A stretch of 64,000 nt of DNA from assembly GCF_024385465.1 (NCBI RefSeq), contig NZ_JANFLS010000001.1, positions 992,001 through 1,056,000 on the forward strand, in the 5' to 3' direction. Source of the DNA: Arthrobacter sp. zg-Y844 (GTDB lineage: Bacteria; Actinomycetota; Actinomycetes; Actinomycetales; Micrococcaceae). The notes under the pieces are model-generated. The model had not been told where the DNA came from, did no database searches, and saw only the letters and a program-made list of their open reading frames with translations. The position numbers and the translations under genes were made by a program. Every line of letters begins with the position of its first letter. Positions within the stretch are counted from its first letter, which is position 1. Of the stretch, positions 56,307-64,000 are shown one piece after another.

Positions 56307-56948
56307 ATGAGCGCCGCACGGCCCCGGCACTCGGTTCTTTCCGGCCGGTTTGTCAGGCTCGAGCCGCTCACCCTTGACCTGATCCCGGACCTGCACCGAG
56401 CCATTGCGGTTCCTGAGGTCTTTGCCGGTGGCTACGGCGGCGGACCCGCCGGGCTGCACACCGATCTGGACGGGTTCACTGCCTGGGCCCGCACCTATTA
56501 CCGCTGGGACGAGCTGCCGTTCGCGGTGCGGCTGGTGCACGGCAATACGCCGGGCGCCGTCGTGGGGACCAGCAGCCTCGCTGATCTGGACCTGCCCGGC
56601 GAATCCGCGCAGCTGGGGTGGACCGCCTACGCTCCCGCGGTCTGGGGCACTGCGGTCAACACAGAAACGAAGCTGCTCCTGCTCGGCTCCGCCTTTGCAG
56701 CCGGTTTCGGACGAATCAGCATCCAGGCGGACTCGCTCAATACCCGTTCCCGCGCGGCGATCAGCGGGATCGGTGCCGTCTTCGAGGGCATCAGGCGCCG
56801 GGACAAACGCCGCGCCGACGGCAGCTGGCGGGACACCGCGGTGTACTCGGTCCTGGCCGACGAATGGCCGGCAGTCCGCGCCGGCCTGGAGGAACGGCTG
56901 GAACGTTTCGCCGCGGGTCGGCAGGATGCCCCGCTGCCGCTGGAGTAG
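56307..56948 (+). CDS. GNAT family acetyltransferase (RimJ/RimL-like)
   Basis: 213 aa. FVRLEPLTLDLIPDLHRAIA opens the fold, VVGTSSLADLDLPGESAQLG follows, and IQADSLNTRSRAAISGIGAV is the CoA/peptide site typical of RimJ-like enzymes. No strong ribosome site precedes ATG 56307. The substrate is unknown; neighbours are a lipoprotein and lactate monooxygenase genes. Confidence 0.83.
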   Translation: MSAARPRHSVLSGRFVRLEPLTLDLIPDLHRAIAVPEVFAGGYGGGPAGLHTDLDGFTAWARTYYRWDELPFAVRLVHGNTPGAVVGTSSLADLDLPGESAQLGWTAYAPAVWGTAVNTETKLLLLGSAFAAGFGRISIQADSLNTRSRAAISGIGAVFEGIRRRDKRRADGSWRDTAVYSVLADEWPAVRAGLEERLERFAAGRQDAPLPLE

Positions 56949-57004
56949 CATCCGGGCAAAGCGGAAAACCGGCAAAGCGGCCGGAAAGAAAAGGCGGAGC
57001 CTCC

Positions 57005-58162
57005 ATGAGCACGAACTACGGCGATTATCAGCTTGGCATCTACATGAACGGCGCACGCGGCGTCCTGCCGGATCTGCCCATGAGCTCCGCGGCGATGGAG
57101 GACCTGGCAGAAAGCAGGATGGATCCGCGGATCCTGGGCTACGTGGCCGGCGGTGCCGGCAACGAGCACACCCAACGTGCCAATGTGGCTGCCTTTGAGC
57201 GGCTCGGCATCATGCCGCGGATGCTCGTCGGAGCCGCCCGGCGCAGCATGGGCATTGATCTGCTGGGGCACCGGCTGCCTTCTCCCCTGTTCTTCGCTCC
57301 GGTGGGGGTGCTGGGCGCAGTGGCTGACGACGGCGACCTGGCGACGGCTGCCGCTTCCGCAGAGCTGGGCATCCCGATGGTGGCGTCCACCCTCTCCTCC
57401 GCTCCGCTGGAACAGGTCCGTGCAGCCGCCGGTGAAACCCCCGGGTTCTTCCAGCTCTACCCACCGGCGGACCGGGAGCTGGCCGAGTCCCTGGTGCACC
57501 GCGCCGAAGCAGCCGGGTACTCGGGCATTGTCATCACGTTGGATACGTGGGTGAACGGCTGGCGGCCCCGCGACCTCAGTGCCGCCTACCTGCCGATGCT
57601 GTCCGGCCAGTGCCTGGCCAACTACCTGACCGATGACCGGTTCCGGAAGCTCCTGGCCGACCAGGGGTCACCAGACCCTGCCGCTGCCGTAATGCTGTGG
57701 GCCTCGCTGTTCGGCAACCCCACCATGACGTGGGAGGACCTGGAGTGGTTCCGGTCCCTGACCTCGCTGCCGATCATCCTCAAGGGCATTTGCTCACCTG
57801 ACGACGCCCGGCGCGCGCTGGACGGCGGGATGGACGGCATTTACTGCTCCAACCACGGTGGACGGCAGGCAAACGGCGGCATCCCGGCAATTGACTGCCT
57901 GCCGGGCGTCGTTGAGGCGGCCGACGGCGCCCCTGTGCTTTTCGATTCAGGTGTGCGTTCCGGCGTGGATGCCCTCCGCGCGCTGGCACTCGGAGCTACA
58001 GCGGTGGGGATCGGCCGGCCCTATGTCTATGGCCTGGCGGCGGCCGGGCAGGCAGGAGTGACACATGTGATGCGCAGCCTGCTCGCCGAAGCTGACCTGA
58101 CCATGGCGGTCAACGGCTACCCGGACCTGGCCTCGCTGCGCGGATCGCTGCACCGGCTCTAG
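57005..58162 (+). CDS. lactate 2-monooxygenase (FMN, L-2-hydroxyacid oxidase family)
   Basis: 385 aa. It closely resembles Mycobacterium smegmatis lactate monooxygenase: YVAGGAGNEHTQRANVAAFE, RMLVGAA, FFQLYPPADRELAESLVHRA, TLDTWVNGWRPRDLSAAYLP and GIYCSNHGGRQANGGIPAID. The active-site His is in CSNHGGRQ. It oxidises L-lactate to acetate and CO2. AAAGGCGGAG is just before ATG 57005. It is 54 kb from lctP, but both concern lactate. Its stop overlaps that of the next gene within CTAG. Confidence 0.93.
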   Translation: MSTNYGDYQLGIYMNGARGVLPDLPMSSAAMEDLAESRMDPRILGYVAGGAGNEHTQRANVAAFERLGIMPRMLVGAARRSMGIDLLGHRLPSPLFFAPVGVLGAVADDGDLATAAASAELGIPMVASTLSSAPLEQVRAAAGETPGFFQLYPPADRELAESLVHRAEAAGYSGIVITLDTWVNGWRPRDLSAAYLPMLSGQCLANYLTDDRFRKLLADQGSPDPAAAVMLWASLFGNPTMTWEDLEWFRSLTSLPIILKGICSPDDARRALDGGMDGIYCSNHGGRQANGGIPAIDCLPGVVEAADGAPVLFDSGVRSGVDALRALALGATAVGIGRPYVYGLAAAGQAGVTHVMRSLLAEADLTMAVNGYPDLASLRGSLHRL

Positions 58163-58389
58163 GCATCATGCATCCGATACTCATGGATAGCTTCCTTCAG
58201 GCCCCGCCAGGCGCCCCAGACCAGTAGGGCACCGGTTAAGGCCACGGCAGCAGCACCCCAGATCCGCCCCGGCGTCGGCTCAAGCAGCAGGATCACGAAC
58301 AGCCCACCCGTTGCCACCACTATGCTGACCATCTGCAATGCCCAGTACCGTCGGGCCCTGCGCTCCATCGGATGGATCCATGCCGTCAT
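58159..58389 (-). CDS. small two-helix membrane protein
   Basis: 76 aa. A basic front (MERRARRYWALQ) and two hydrophobic helices (VSIVVATGGLFVILLL and IWGAAAVALTGALLVWGAW) end in a charged tail. AAAGGAGG is 6 nt before ATG 58389. No family is recognised, though such proteins are common in Micrococcaceae. It converges with the lactate monooxygenase gene. Confidence 0.7.
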   Translation of the reverse strand: MTAWIHPMERRARRYWALQMVSIVVATGGLFVILLLEPTPGRIWGAAAVALTGALLVWGAWRGLKEAIHEYRMHDA

Positions 58390-58485
58390 TGCCGTCCTCC
58401 TTTGGCCTCTCCCGCGAAGTATCCCCCCAGGCTGCGCACAGCAAATCGGAAGAAGCACCGTAAAGCAAGGGTGGCGGTGAGCGGG

Positions 58486-59109
58486 CTAGGTCGTCGGAAA
58501 ACCGTCCCGCGGCCACCAGACGGGCAGCAGGTTCCGCAGCGAACCCAGCCGGGCCTCGACGTCGTCGTCGTCGCTGACCACCCACTGTTCGAACCAGGAG
58601 GCATAGGCGCCGCCCAGGAAGGCGGCGGTTGCGTCCGGGTTCAGGACCGCCACGTTGTGGGCCTGCCAGACATGCAGGGCCAGGAGGATCCGCCCGTTGA
58701 GCTGATCGGCGAGGATCCCGAGGAAGGTCTCGGTGTGGAACAGCGCCCGGTAGACCCGCTGTTCGGCTTTGGTGTGCTGCAGGATCTGCCGGATGGACTC
58801 GACGTACAGGTCCCCGATCTCCGCGACCGTTCGGCCGGTGCCGCGCTGGTCCAGCTCCACTGTGCCCAGCCGGTCCACGACGCCGGCGTACACGGACGCC
58901 GCGAAGTCGAAAATGTTGCGGTGGTGGCCGTAGAAGGTGGTGCGGTGCACCCCGGCCTGCCGGCAGAGTGCAGCCACGCTGATATCCGCGAGTTCGTGGT
59001 CCCGAAGCAGCTCCCACAGGCCCGCCTCGAGCGCGTCCCGGGTGCGTGTTATCCGCGGCTCATCCGACGGTGAATGCCGATGCGGCTTTGGGGAGTGCAG
59101 TCCGGGCAT
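58486..59109 (-). CDS. TetR family transcriptional regulator
   Basis: 207 aa. The HTH is RDALEAGLWELLRDHELADI, SVAALCRQAGVHRTTFYGHH. The ligand domain contains AEQRVYRALFHTETFLGILA. ATG 59109 lacks a good ribosome site. It lies downstream of the SDR gene on the same strand, separated by a hairpin, so it may regulate that gene. Confidence 0.85.
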   Translation of the reverse strand: MPGLHSPKPHRHSPSDEPRITRTRDALEAGLWELLRDHELADISVAALCRQAGVHRTTFYGHHRNIFDFAASVYAGVVDRLGTVELDQRGTGRTVAEIGDLYVESIRQILQHTKAEQRVYRALFHTETFLGILADQLNGRILLALHVWQAHNVAVLNPDATAAFLGGAYASWFEQWVVSDDDDVEARLGSLRNLLPVWWPRDGFPTT

Positions 59110-59130
59110 GGGACTTATCTTCTCAGATAC

Positions 59131-59164
59131 ACGGAAGGGCTCCGCCGAAGCGAAGCCCTTCCGT
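59131..59164 (-). terminator. hairpin after the SDR gene
   Basis: 11-bp perfect stem ACGGAAGGGCT/AGCCCTTCCGT with a 12-nt loop between the SDR stop and the TetR start. No T run follows, so termination may be partial. Confidence 0.6.
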
Positions 59165-59208
59165 GCCGCGGCGCTGGGGGACGCCGCAAGCTTTTTGATG
59201 TATTCGGC

Positions 59209-59943
59209 CTAGTGGTTGGCCAGGCCCGCGGTCTCGCCGCCGTCGACGATGAATTCCGCGCCGCTGGAGAAGCTGGAATCGTCGCTGGCCAGGAAGAGGA
59301 CCGTCTGGGAGACTTCCTGCGCCTCGCCCATGCGGTGCAGGGCAACGTGGTTCATCGGGTTTTCCATGCCCTCGGTCATCGGGGTCTTGATGACGCCCGG
59401 GTGGACCGAGTTGACGCGGATGCCGTATTTGCCGAGGTCCAGGGCCACCGACTTGGTCAGGCCGCGCACCGCGTACTTGGTGGCCGTGTAGCCCGGCAGC
59501 TCCACGAATCCCTGCAGTCCTGCCGTGGAGGAGATGTTGATGATCGAGCCGCCCTTGGATTCCTTCAGCGCCGGGATGGCCGCCTTGATCCCCAGGAACA
59601 CGCCGTTGAGGTTGATGTTCACAATCATGTTCCACTGCTCGAAGCTGTAGTCCTCGATGTGCCCGAAGTTCGCGATGCCGGCGTTGTTGACCAGCACGTC
59701 CAGTCCACCGAATTCCGTGACGGCGGTCTGCACGGCGGCGTCCCAGTCCTCGGCCTTGGTGACGTCGAGGTGCACGTAGCGGGCGTTGTCGCCGAGCTCG
59801 GCGGCGGTCTTTTTGCCGTCGTCGTCGAGGATGTCGCCAATGACGACCTTGGCACCCTCAGCGACCAGCAGCCGGGCATGCGAGGCACCCATGCCCCGTG
59901 CGCCGCCACTGATCAGTGCCACCTTGCCGCTTACGCGTCCCAT
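59209..59943 (-). CDS. SDR family oxidoreductase, 3-alpha(20-beta)-hydroxysteroid dehydrogenase-like
   Basis: 244 aa. ALISGGARGMGASHARLLVA is the NAD site, NNAGIANFGHIEDYSFEQWN follows, and catalysis uses NISSTAGLQGFVELPGYTATK (Ser, Tyr, Lys). The TGMGA-type glycine motif and length resemble Streptomyces 20-beta-hydroxysteroid dehydrogenase. AAGGAG is 8 nt before ATG 59943. The next gene upstream is a DUF1295 membrane protein, a family related to steroid reductases. The substrate is inferred. Confidence 0.85.
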   Translation of the reverse strand: MGRVSGKVALISGGARGMGASHARLLVAEGAKVVIGDILDDDGKKTAAELGDNARYVHLDVTKAEDWDAAVQTAVTEFGGLDVLVNNAGIANFGHIEDYSFEQWNMIVNINLNGVFLGIKAAIPALKESKGGSIINISSTAGLQGFVELPGYTATKYAVRGLTKSVALDLGKYGIRVNSVHPGVIKTPMTEGMENPMNHVALHRMGEAQEVSQTVLFLASDDSSFSSGAEFIVDGGETAGLANH

Positions 59944-60098
59944 TGCCGTTCTCCTTCAAGTTCGTTTCTATCCTGCCCTATTCAACATGTGTAGAAGAAC
60001 TTCCCATTCCCTAAACCGTCGAATGTGACAGAGGAGACAGCTTCGGACCCCTCACCTCTGCCCGGCGACCCACTCAACATTCCGCCTTGCCTTCCCGC

Positions 60099-60914
60099 CT
60101 AGCGGGAGTGCTTTGAACTCAGGCGGGGAGGAAGCGGAACGAGCGGGGAGGTCCGGCGCCGGTACCGCGCGTAGTCGGGGTAGCGTGCCAGGGAAATGCT
60201 CTCGGTGAAGGCGGTGGACCCGGCGAAGAGCAGGGTCAGCAGAACCGGCCCTGCCAGCGTCCAATGCAGCCACTCCCCCGAGGCGGTGACGGCGAAACCG
60301 TAGAAGAGCCACCATTGGAGCTGTTCAAAGAAGAAGTTCGGGTGGCGCGAGTACCGGAACAGTCCCGTGCGGAGGAAGTCGGCCGGCGGAATTCGTCCGG
60401 CGGTCCGCAGTGCCTTTTTCCACTGCTGGAAGTTCCACTGCTGCTGGTCCGCCACGGTTTCTCCGGCCAGCGCGGCCAGGAACAGGACCGCCAGCAGCCA
60501 GTCCCAGCCCGTGAGCGCTCCGGGGTGTTGATAGACGGTCAGCACCGGCAGGGTCATCACCCAGATGACGATGTTCTGGTAGATGCTGATGAACAGCAGG
60601 TTGAAGGCCTGGAACTGCCACGGCTTCAGCCGTTGGCGCAGGATCCCCCACCGGTAGTCTTCACCGCCCGGGGCGTAACCGCCCTTGCGGGCAAAATTGA
60701 ACGTCAGCCGGACGCCCCACAGCGTAACCAGGACCGCCATCAGCGTTACCCGGTGGTCGCCGTCGGACGCGACAGCAAAAACCCAAAGGTAGGCCAGCGG
60801 AATGACGGACCAGATGCGGTCTGTCCAGGAGTATTCCCGGGTGATCAGTGACAGCACCCAGGTTCCGGCGCAGGCAGCGGCGAATATCTCCAAACAAACG
60901 CGAACCGGGTCCAT
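60099..60914 (-). CDS. DUF1295/steroid-5-alpha-reductase-like membrane protein
   Basis: 271 aa, about seven membrane helices. RYSRHPNFFFEQLQWWLFYG and YPDYARYRRRTSPLVPLPPR are the C-terminal DUF1295 signature (RHPNxxxE...W), shared with steroid 5-alpha-reductases and isoprenylcysteine methyltransferases. It may reduce a steroid- or fatty-acid-like double bond, but this is unproved. The start is ATG 60914. About 155 bp separates it from the SDR gene to the left; no feature was seen there. Confidence 0.85.
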   Translation of the reverse strand: MDPVRVCLEIFAAACAGTWVLSLITREYSWTDRIWSVIPLAYLWVFAVASDGDHRVTLMAVLVTLWGVRLTFNFARKGGYAPGGEDYRWGILRQRLKPWQFQAFNLLFISIYQNIVIWVMTLPVLTVYQHPGALTGWDWLLAVLFLAALAGETVADQQQWNFQQWKKALRTAGRIPPADFLRTGLFRYSRHPNFFFEQLQWWLFYGFAVTASGEWLHWTLAGPVLLTLLFAGSTAFTESISLARYPDYARYRRRTSPLVPLPPRLSSKHSR

Positions 60915-61071
60915 CCTCGGAGGATACGTTCGGTTCCCTGTCTGCGGAACCCTTCACCGCGGGACCCTGCATTCATGGGTAATACAGGGAACACAACCCG
61001 GCAGACCTTCCGGATATCGAACTAATGCGGAGAATTCAAGCCCGATTGCGGAATAGCCCTACACTTTGCCA

Positions 61072-61602
61072 ATGGCAACCCTGATTACCCCCGATGTCCG
61101 TTTCCGGAACAGTTGGCTGGCCGCGGCCGAGGAATTCAACGGCGAGAGGATGGACGGTTCCGGCGTGTACGGGGACACCTCGAAAGAGCGCATTCGCACG
61201 GAAATTGCCGGGGACTTTGCCGGTTTCGTCGACGGCCTGGTCAAGGAACGGTTCCCGGACACACCGCGACAGGAAGGCTTGGTGCCCTGCACCTACCTGT
61301 GGCTGGTGGACTGCGATGAGTTCCTGGGTTCGCTTGCCGTCCGGCACACCCTGAATGATTTCCTCTTCGAGCAGGGTGGCCACATTGGTTACAGCGTCCG
61401 ACCCTCCGCACGCCGGCAGGGGCATGCCGCACGCGCACTTCAGGACGCCCTGCCGGTTGCCCGTGATCTCGGCATTGCACGGGTACTCGTCACCTGCGCC
61501 GAAGACAACGCCGGATCCCGGGCGGTCATCGAGAAAAACGGCGGAGTCTACGAGGACAGCCGGGACGGCACGCGGCGGTACTGGATCGGCCTGCCCGATT
61601 AA
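61072..61602 (+). CDS. GNAT family N-acetyltransferase
   Basis: 178 aa. HIGYSVRPSARRQGHAARAL is the CoA-binding motif, and CAEDNAGSRAVIEKNGGVYE is the family end. ATG 61072 lies 7 nt after TACACT, so it is probably leaderless; TTG 61066 is in frame but unlikely. The gene converges with the histidine kinase gene. The substrate is unknown. Confidence 0.85.
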   Translation: MATLITPDVRFRNSWLAAAEEFNGERMDGSGVYGDTSKERIRTEIAGDFAGFVDGLVKERFPDTPRQEGLVPCTYLWLVDCDEFLGSLAVRHTLNDFLFEQGGHIGYSVRPSARRQGHAARALQDALPVARDLGIARVLVTCAEDNAGSRAVIEKNGGVYEDSRDGTRRYWIGLPD

Positions 61603-61615
61603 TTGCCCGACGGGC

Positions 61616-63160
61616 TCAGACCGCTACCGCACCAGCAAGCGGCAGGGCCACGGTGAAGCTGGTGCGGCCGGGTTTGCTCTCGACCTCGATGGTCCCCCCG
61701 TTGGCCGCAACGAGGGCATAGACAATGGCCAGGCCGAGCCCCGTGTTGCTCGTATTCCCCGTCCGCGCGGAATCGGCCTTGCTGAACCGGGAGAACAGTG
61801 AATCGATGAAGTCCGGCTCTATCCCCTGGCCGTCATCCGTCACCGTCAAGGTGGCCCAGGTTGCTCCTGCCTGCAGTCCGATTTCCACGCGGGTCCCCCG
61901 AGGAGTGTGCTTATGGGCATTGGAAAGCAGATTAATAAGCACTTGTCGCAGCTCGGGCTCGACGGCGGACACCACTACCGGTTCATCAGGCAGCATCAGC
62001 GTCCACTGATACTCCGGGGCCGAGACCTGCGCATCGCTGACTGCCTCCACGATCAGTTCGGTGAGGTCGACGCCGGTCCGCTCGCCCCGCTGGCCCTCGT
62101 CCAGCCTCGCCAGCAGCAGCAGGTCTTCAACTAACGCGGACATACGCTTGGACTCACTGTCCACGCGTTCCAAGGCGGCGCGGCCCGGAGGGCTGACGTG
62201 TTCGCTGAGCAGGACCAGCTCCGTGTACCCGCGGATCGAGGTGAGCGGCGTGCGCAGCTCGTGGCTGGCGTCGGCAACGAACCGCCGCACCTTCGTTTCG
62301 CTGTCCTGCCGGGCGCGCAGGGCGTTGGTAACGTGATCGATCATGCCGTTCAGGGCCATCCCCACCGTTCCGACTTCGGACCCGGGCCGCGCGGCCGCCG
62401 GGGGCACACGGACTGGAATCTCCACCTCTCCGGAGGCCAGCGGCAGCTTGGATACGGAGGTCGCGACGGCGGCCAGCTCATCCAGCGGGCGCAGCGAGCG
62501 GCGGATGATCATTGTGCCCGCAAACCCGGTGACGAGCAGGCCGGCCAGGGACAGCACAACCATGGTCAGATCGAGCGAGGCCAGGGTGCTCTCCCGCTGC
62601 GCCGTTGAAAGTCCGGTGACCAGCATTCCGTTCCCGGCGCCGGGCGGGGCGGGGAACGCATCCACCCGGTAATGCTCGCTGGACAGGTTCATGTCCTGGG
62701 GGCCGCGGGCCGGATCCATTCCCGCCAGCAGTTCCAGGTCTGCCCCGTTCAGCGACACCGCAGAGCCGTCCTCAAGCACAAGCGTGGATCGGCGGGCAGC
62801 GCCGTCCTCGAAGAAGGCATTCAGGGAGCCCGGGCGCTGGCCGGACTGGTAGTCGCTGCCGTCACCGCGTTCCCCGGCTCCGTTGTCCGTGCCGGCGGTG
62901 CCCGGGGCCGGCTCCTTTTGGGGCGACGGATACTCCCCCGCAGAGTGGCCGGGGCGGAACCCGGCTCTGGCCGCCGCACGTTCCAATCCGTCGTCGAGCA
63001 CTCCAGTGAGATACCGGTCCATGGCCACGTGGCTGAAAATGCCCAACGCCGCACAGGTCACAGTCAGGAGCGCCAGGGTGGTGAGTATGAGCTTGGTACG
63101 CAGCGGATGGCTGCGTATCTGCGATCCCCCGGCAGCCGGACGAGTACCCGCGTGGATCAT
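61616..63160 (-). CDS. sensor histidine kinase (OmpR-partner, HAMP, MprB/TcrY-like)
   Basis: 514 aa. Membrane helices lie near residues 24-46 and 190-215, bounding an extracytoplasmic sensor domain of about 145 residues with a Gly/Ser/Pro-rich loop. HAMP follows, then the phosphorylation site RRFVADASHELRTPLTSIRG (His near 300), N-box INLLSNAHKHTP near 410, and G-boxes DDGQGIEPDF and NTGLGLAIVYALVA. The start ATG 63160 overlaps the response regulator stop as ATGA. The signal is unknown. Confidence 0.93.
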   Translation of the reverse strand: MIHAGTRPAAGGSQIRSHPLRTKLILTTLALLTVTCAALGIFSHVAMDRYLTGVLDDGLERAAARAGFRPGHSAGEYPSPQKEPAPGTAGTDNGAGERGDGSDYQSGQRPGSLNAFFEDGAARRSTLVLEDGSAVSLNGADLELLAGMDPARGPQDMNLSSEHYRVDAFPAPPGAGNGMLVTGLSTAQRESTLASLDLTMVVLSLAGLLVTGFAGTMIIRRSLRPLDELAAVATSVSKLPLASGEVEIPVRVPPAAARPGSEVGTVGMALNGMIDHVTNALRARQDSETKVRRFVADASHELRTPLTSIRGYTELVLLSEHVSPPGRAALERVDSESKRMSALVEDLLLLARLDEGQRGERTGVDLTELIVEAVSDAQVSAPEYQWTLMLPDEPVVVSAVEPELRQVLINLLSNAHKHTPRGTRVEIGLQAGATWATLTVTDDGQGIEPDFIDSLFSRFSKADSARTGNTSNTGLGLAIVYALVAANGGTIEVESKPGRTSFTVALPLAGAVAV

Positions 63161-63906
63161 GGGGCCGCCGGTTTAAGCACGTAGCCGGCGCCCCGGACCG
63201 TATGGATCATGGGCGGGCGTCCGACGTCGATCTTCTTGCGCAGGTAGGAAATGTACAGCTCGACAATGTTCGCCTGGCCGCCGAAATCGTAGTTCCAGAC
63301 ATTCGTCAGGATCTGCGCCTTACTCAGCACCCGCCTCGGGTTTTCCATAAGGTACCGCAGCAGCTCCCACTGGGTATTCGTGAGGGCAATGTCCTCCCCG
63401 CCCCTGATGACCTCGCGGGTTTCGAGGTTCATCACCAGGTCGCCGACCACCAGTTCGTCCGAGCCCGACGCCGCGGCCCCGGAACGCTGCACCAGGCGGT
63501 GCAGGCGGAGCATCAGTTCCTCCATGCTGAACGGCTTGGTCACGTAGTCATCCCCGCCGGCGGCCAGCCCTGAGATACGGTCCTCCACGGCATCCCTGGC
63601 GGTAAGGAACAGAGCGGGAACCTGCGGCAGAAAGGTCCTGATCTTCTGCAGGGCCTGAAGCCCGTTGACCCCGGGCATCATCACGTCCAGCACCAGGACG
63701 TCGGGCCGGAATTCGCGGGCAGCAGAGACCGCACCGAGTCCATTACCTGCAGTAACGACGTTCCAGCCCAGCATCCGCAGCCCCATGCCCACAAGCTCCG
63801 CGAGGCTGGTCTCGTCGTCGACCACCAGCGCCCGGATCGGACTCCCGTCCGGGTGCGCGAGGCGCGGAAGATTACCCGTGGGCGATTGGGACGAAACGTG
63901 TGCCAT
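63157..63906 (-). CDS. OmpR-family response regulator
   Basis: 249 aa. The receiver has the acidic pair VVDDE and the phospho-Asp in VLVLDVMMPGVNGLQAL near residue 73, Thr in FLTARD, and Lys in YVTKPFSMEE. The winged-helix domain from about residue 150 includes LTNTQWELLRYLMENPRRVL and YISYLRKKID. AAAGGACG is 7 nt before ATG 63906. It is first of the two-gene operon with the kinase. Confidence 0.94.
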   Translation of the reverse strand: MAHVSSQSPTGNLPRLAHPDGSPIRALVVDDETSLAELVGMGLRMLGWNVVTAGNGLGAVSAAREFRPDVLVLDVMMPGVNGLQALQKIRTFLPQVPALFLTARDAVEDRISGLAAGGDDYVTKPFSMEELMLRLHRLVQRSGAAASGSDELVVGDLVMNLETREVIRGGEDIALTNTQWELLRYLMENPRRVLSKAQILTNVWNYDFGGQANIVELYISYLRKKIDVGRPPMIHTVRGAGYVLKPAAP

Positions 63907-63951
63907 GAATACGTCCTTTGGCTCGGTGCCGGTGGCTGGGTCAAGCGTAAG

Positions 63952-63970
63952 CGCAAAATTCCCTTTTGCG
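63952..63970 (-). promoter_or_regulatory. inverted repeat upstream of the response regulator gene
   Basis: CGCAAAA-TTCCC-TTTTGCG (63952-63970), 7-bp arms with a 5-nt spacer, begins 46 bp before the start codon. Autoregulation by the OmpR-type regulator is possible, though that family usually binds direct repeats. Confidence 0.4.
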
Positions 63971-64000
63971 TCCCGGTATTTTCCCTGCTGTCTCCACCCT

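Overview
The window is a GC-rich actinobacterial chromosome segment. Gene content and style suggest a Micrococcaceae member, probably Arthrobacter sensu lato. The grounds are the gcv-glyA-sdaA block under a tandem glycine riboswitch, a Gls24/Asp23-AmaP-DUF2273 envelope cluster, an Actinobacteria-type 2-oxo acid dehydrogenase operon, many GTG/TTG and possibly leaderless starts, and heavy use of 4-bp ATGA/GTGA overlaps. Genus assignment is inference. I see no prophage, insertion sequence, integrase or CRISPR array. It reads as ordinary metabolic chromosome with one small unusual locus at 30-32.6 kb.

Layout. 0-2.8 kb: lactate/glycolate use (FAD oxidase, cut by the window start, and lactate permease LctP) behind a promoter whose -35 and -10 lie in an inverted repeat. 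3-7.8 kb: a lone cytochrome oxidase subunit I, an SDR, a ChaB-like protein and a sodium:alanine symporter. 7.9-15.6 kb: leftward run gcvP-gcvT-gcvH-glyA-sdaA, which takes glycine to serine to pyruvate, with a glycine riboswitch ahead of gcvP. A CycA-type permease is divergent from it. 17.4-20.7 kb: alkaline-shock-type envelope cluster with a divergent ECF-like sigma factor. 20.7-29.9 kb: malate synthase (promoter with a GntR-like palindrome), alpha/beta hydrolase with alcohol dehydrogenase, an excisionase-like HTH protein, alanine dehydrogenase, an aromatic-acid-type MFS carrier, MarR-like and TetR regulators, and an FMN reductase.

29.9-32.6 kb: the least ordinary locus. A stand-alone thiopeptide/lanthipeptide dehydratase C-terminal (SpaB_C-like) protein is followed by a 62-aa protein, preceded by a 7-codon ORF with its own ribosome site (MKSWDWF), and faced by a divergent TrmB/LuxR-type regulator. 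It looks like a minimal RiPP-type or peptide-modifying locus with no dehydratase N-domain, transporter or protease in view.

32.7-39 kb: PLP aminotransferase, a three-gene 2-oxo acid dehydrogenase operon and a HisC-like aminotransferase, consistent with amino-acid catabolism. 39-41.1 kb: a holin-4-like membrane protein and a WXG100-like protein paired with a serine hydrolase. 41.4-46.9 kb: purB, rlmN, GNAT, nucleoside deaminase, and SoxR facing a textbook SoxR-box promoter. 46.9-51.2 kb: polyol-type ABC importer without ATPase, and an AlaX-like editing protein. 51.3 kb: initiator tRNA-Met with terminator. 51.5-55.3 kb: PaoABC-type molybdenum aldehyde oxidoreductase. 55.4-64 kb: lipoprotein, acetyltransferases, lactate 2-monooxygenase, TetR/SDR/DUF1295 genes, and an OmpR-type two-component system at the right edge.
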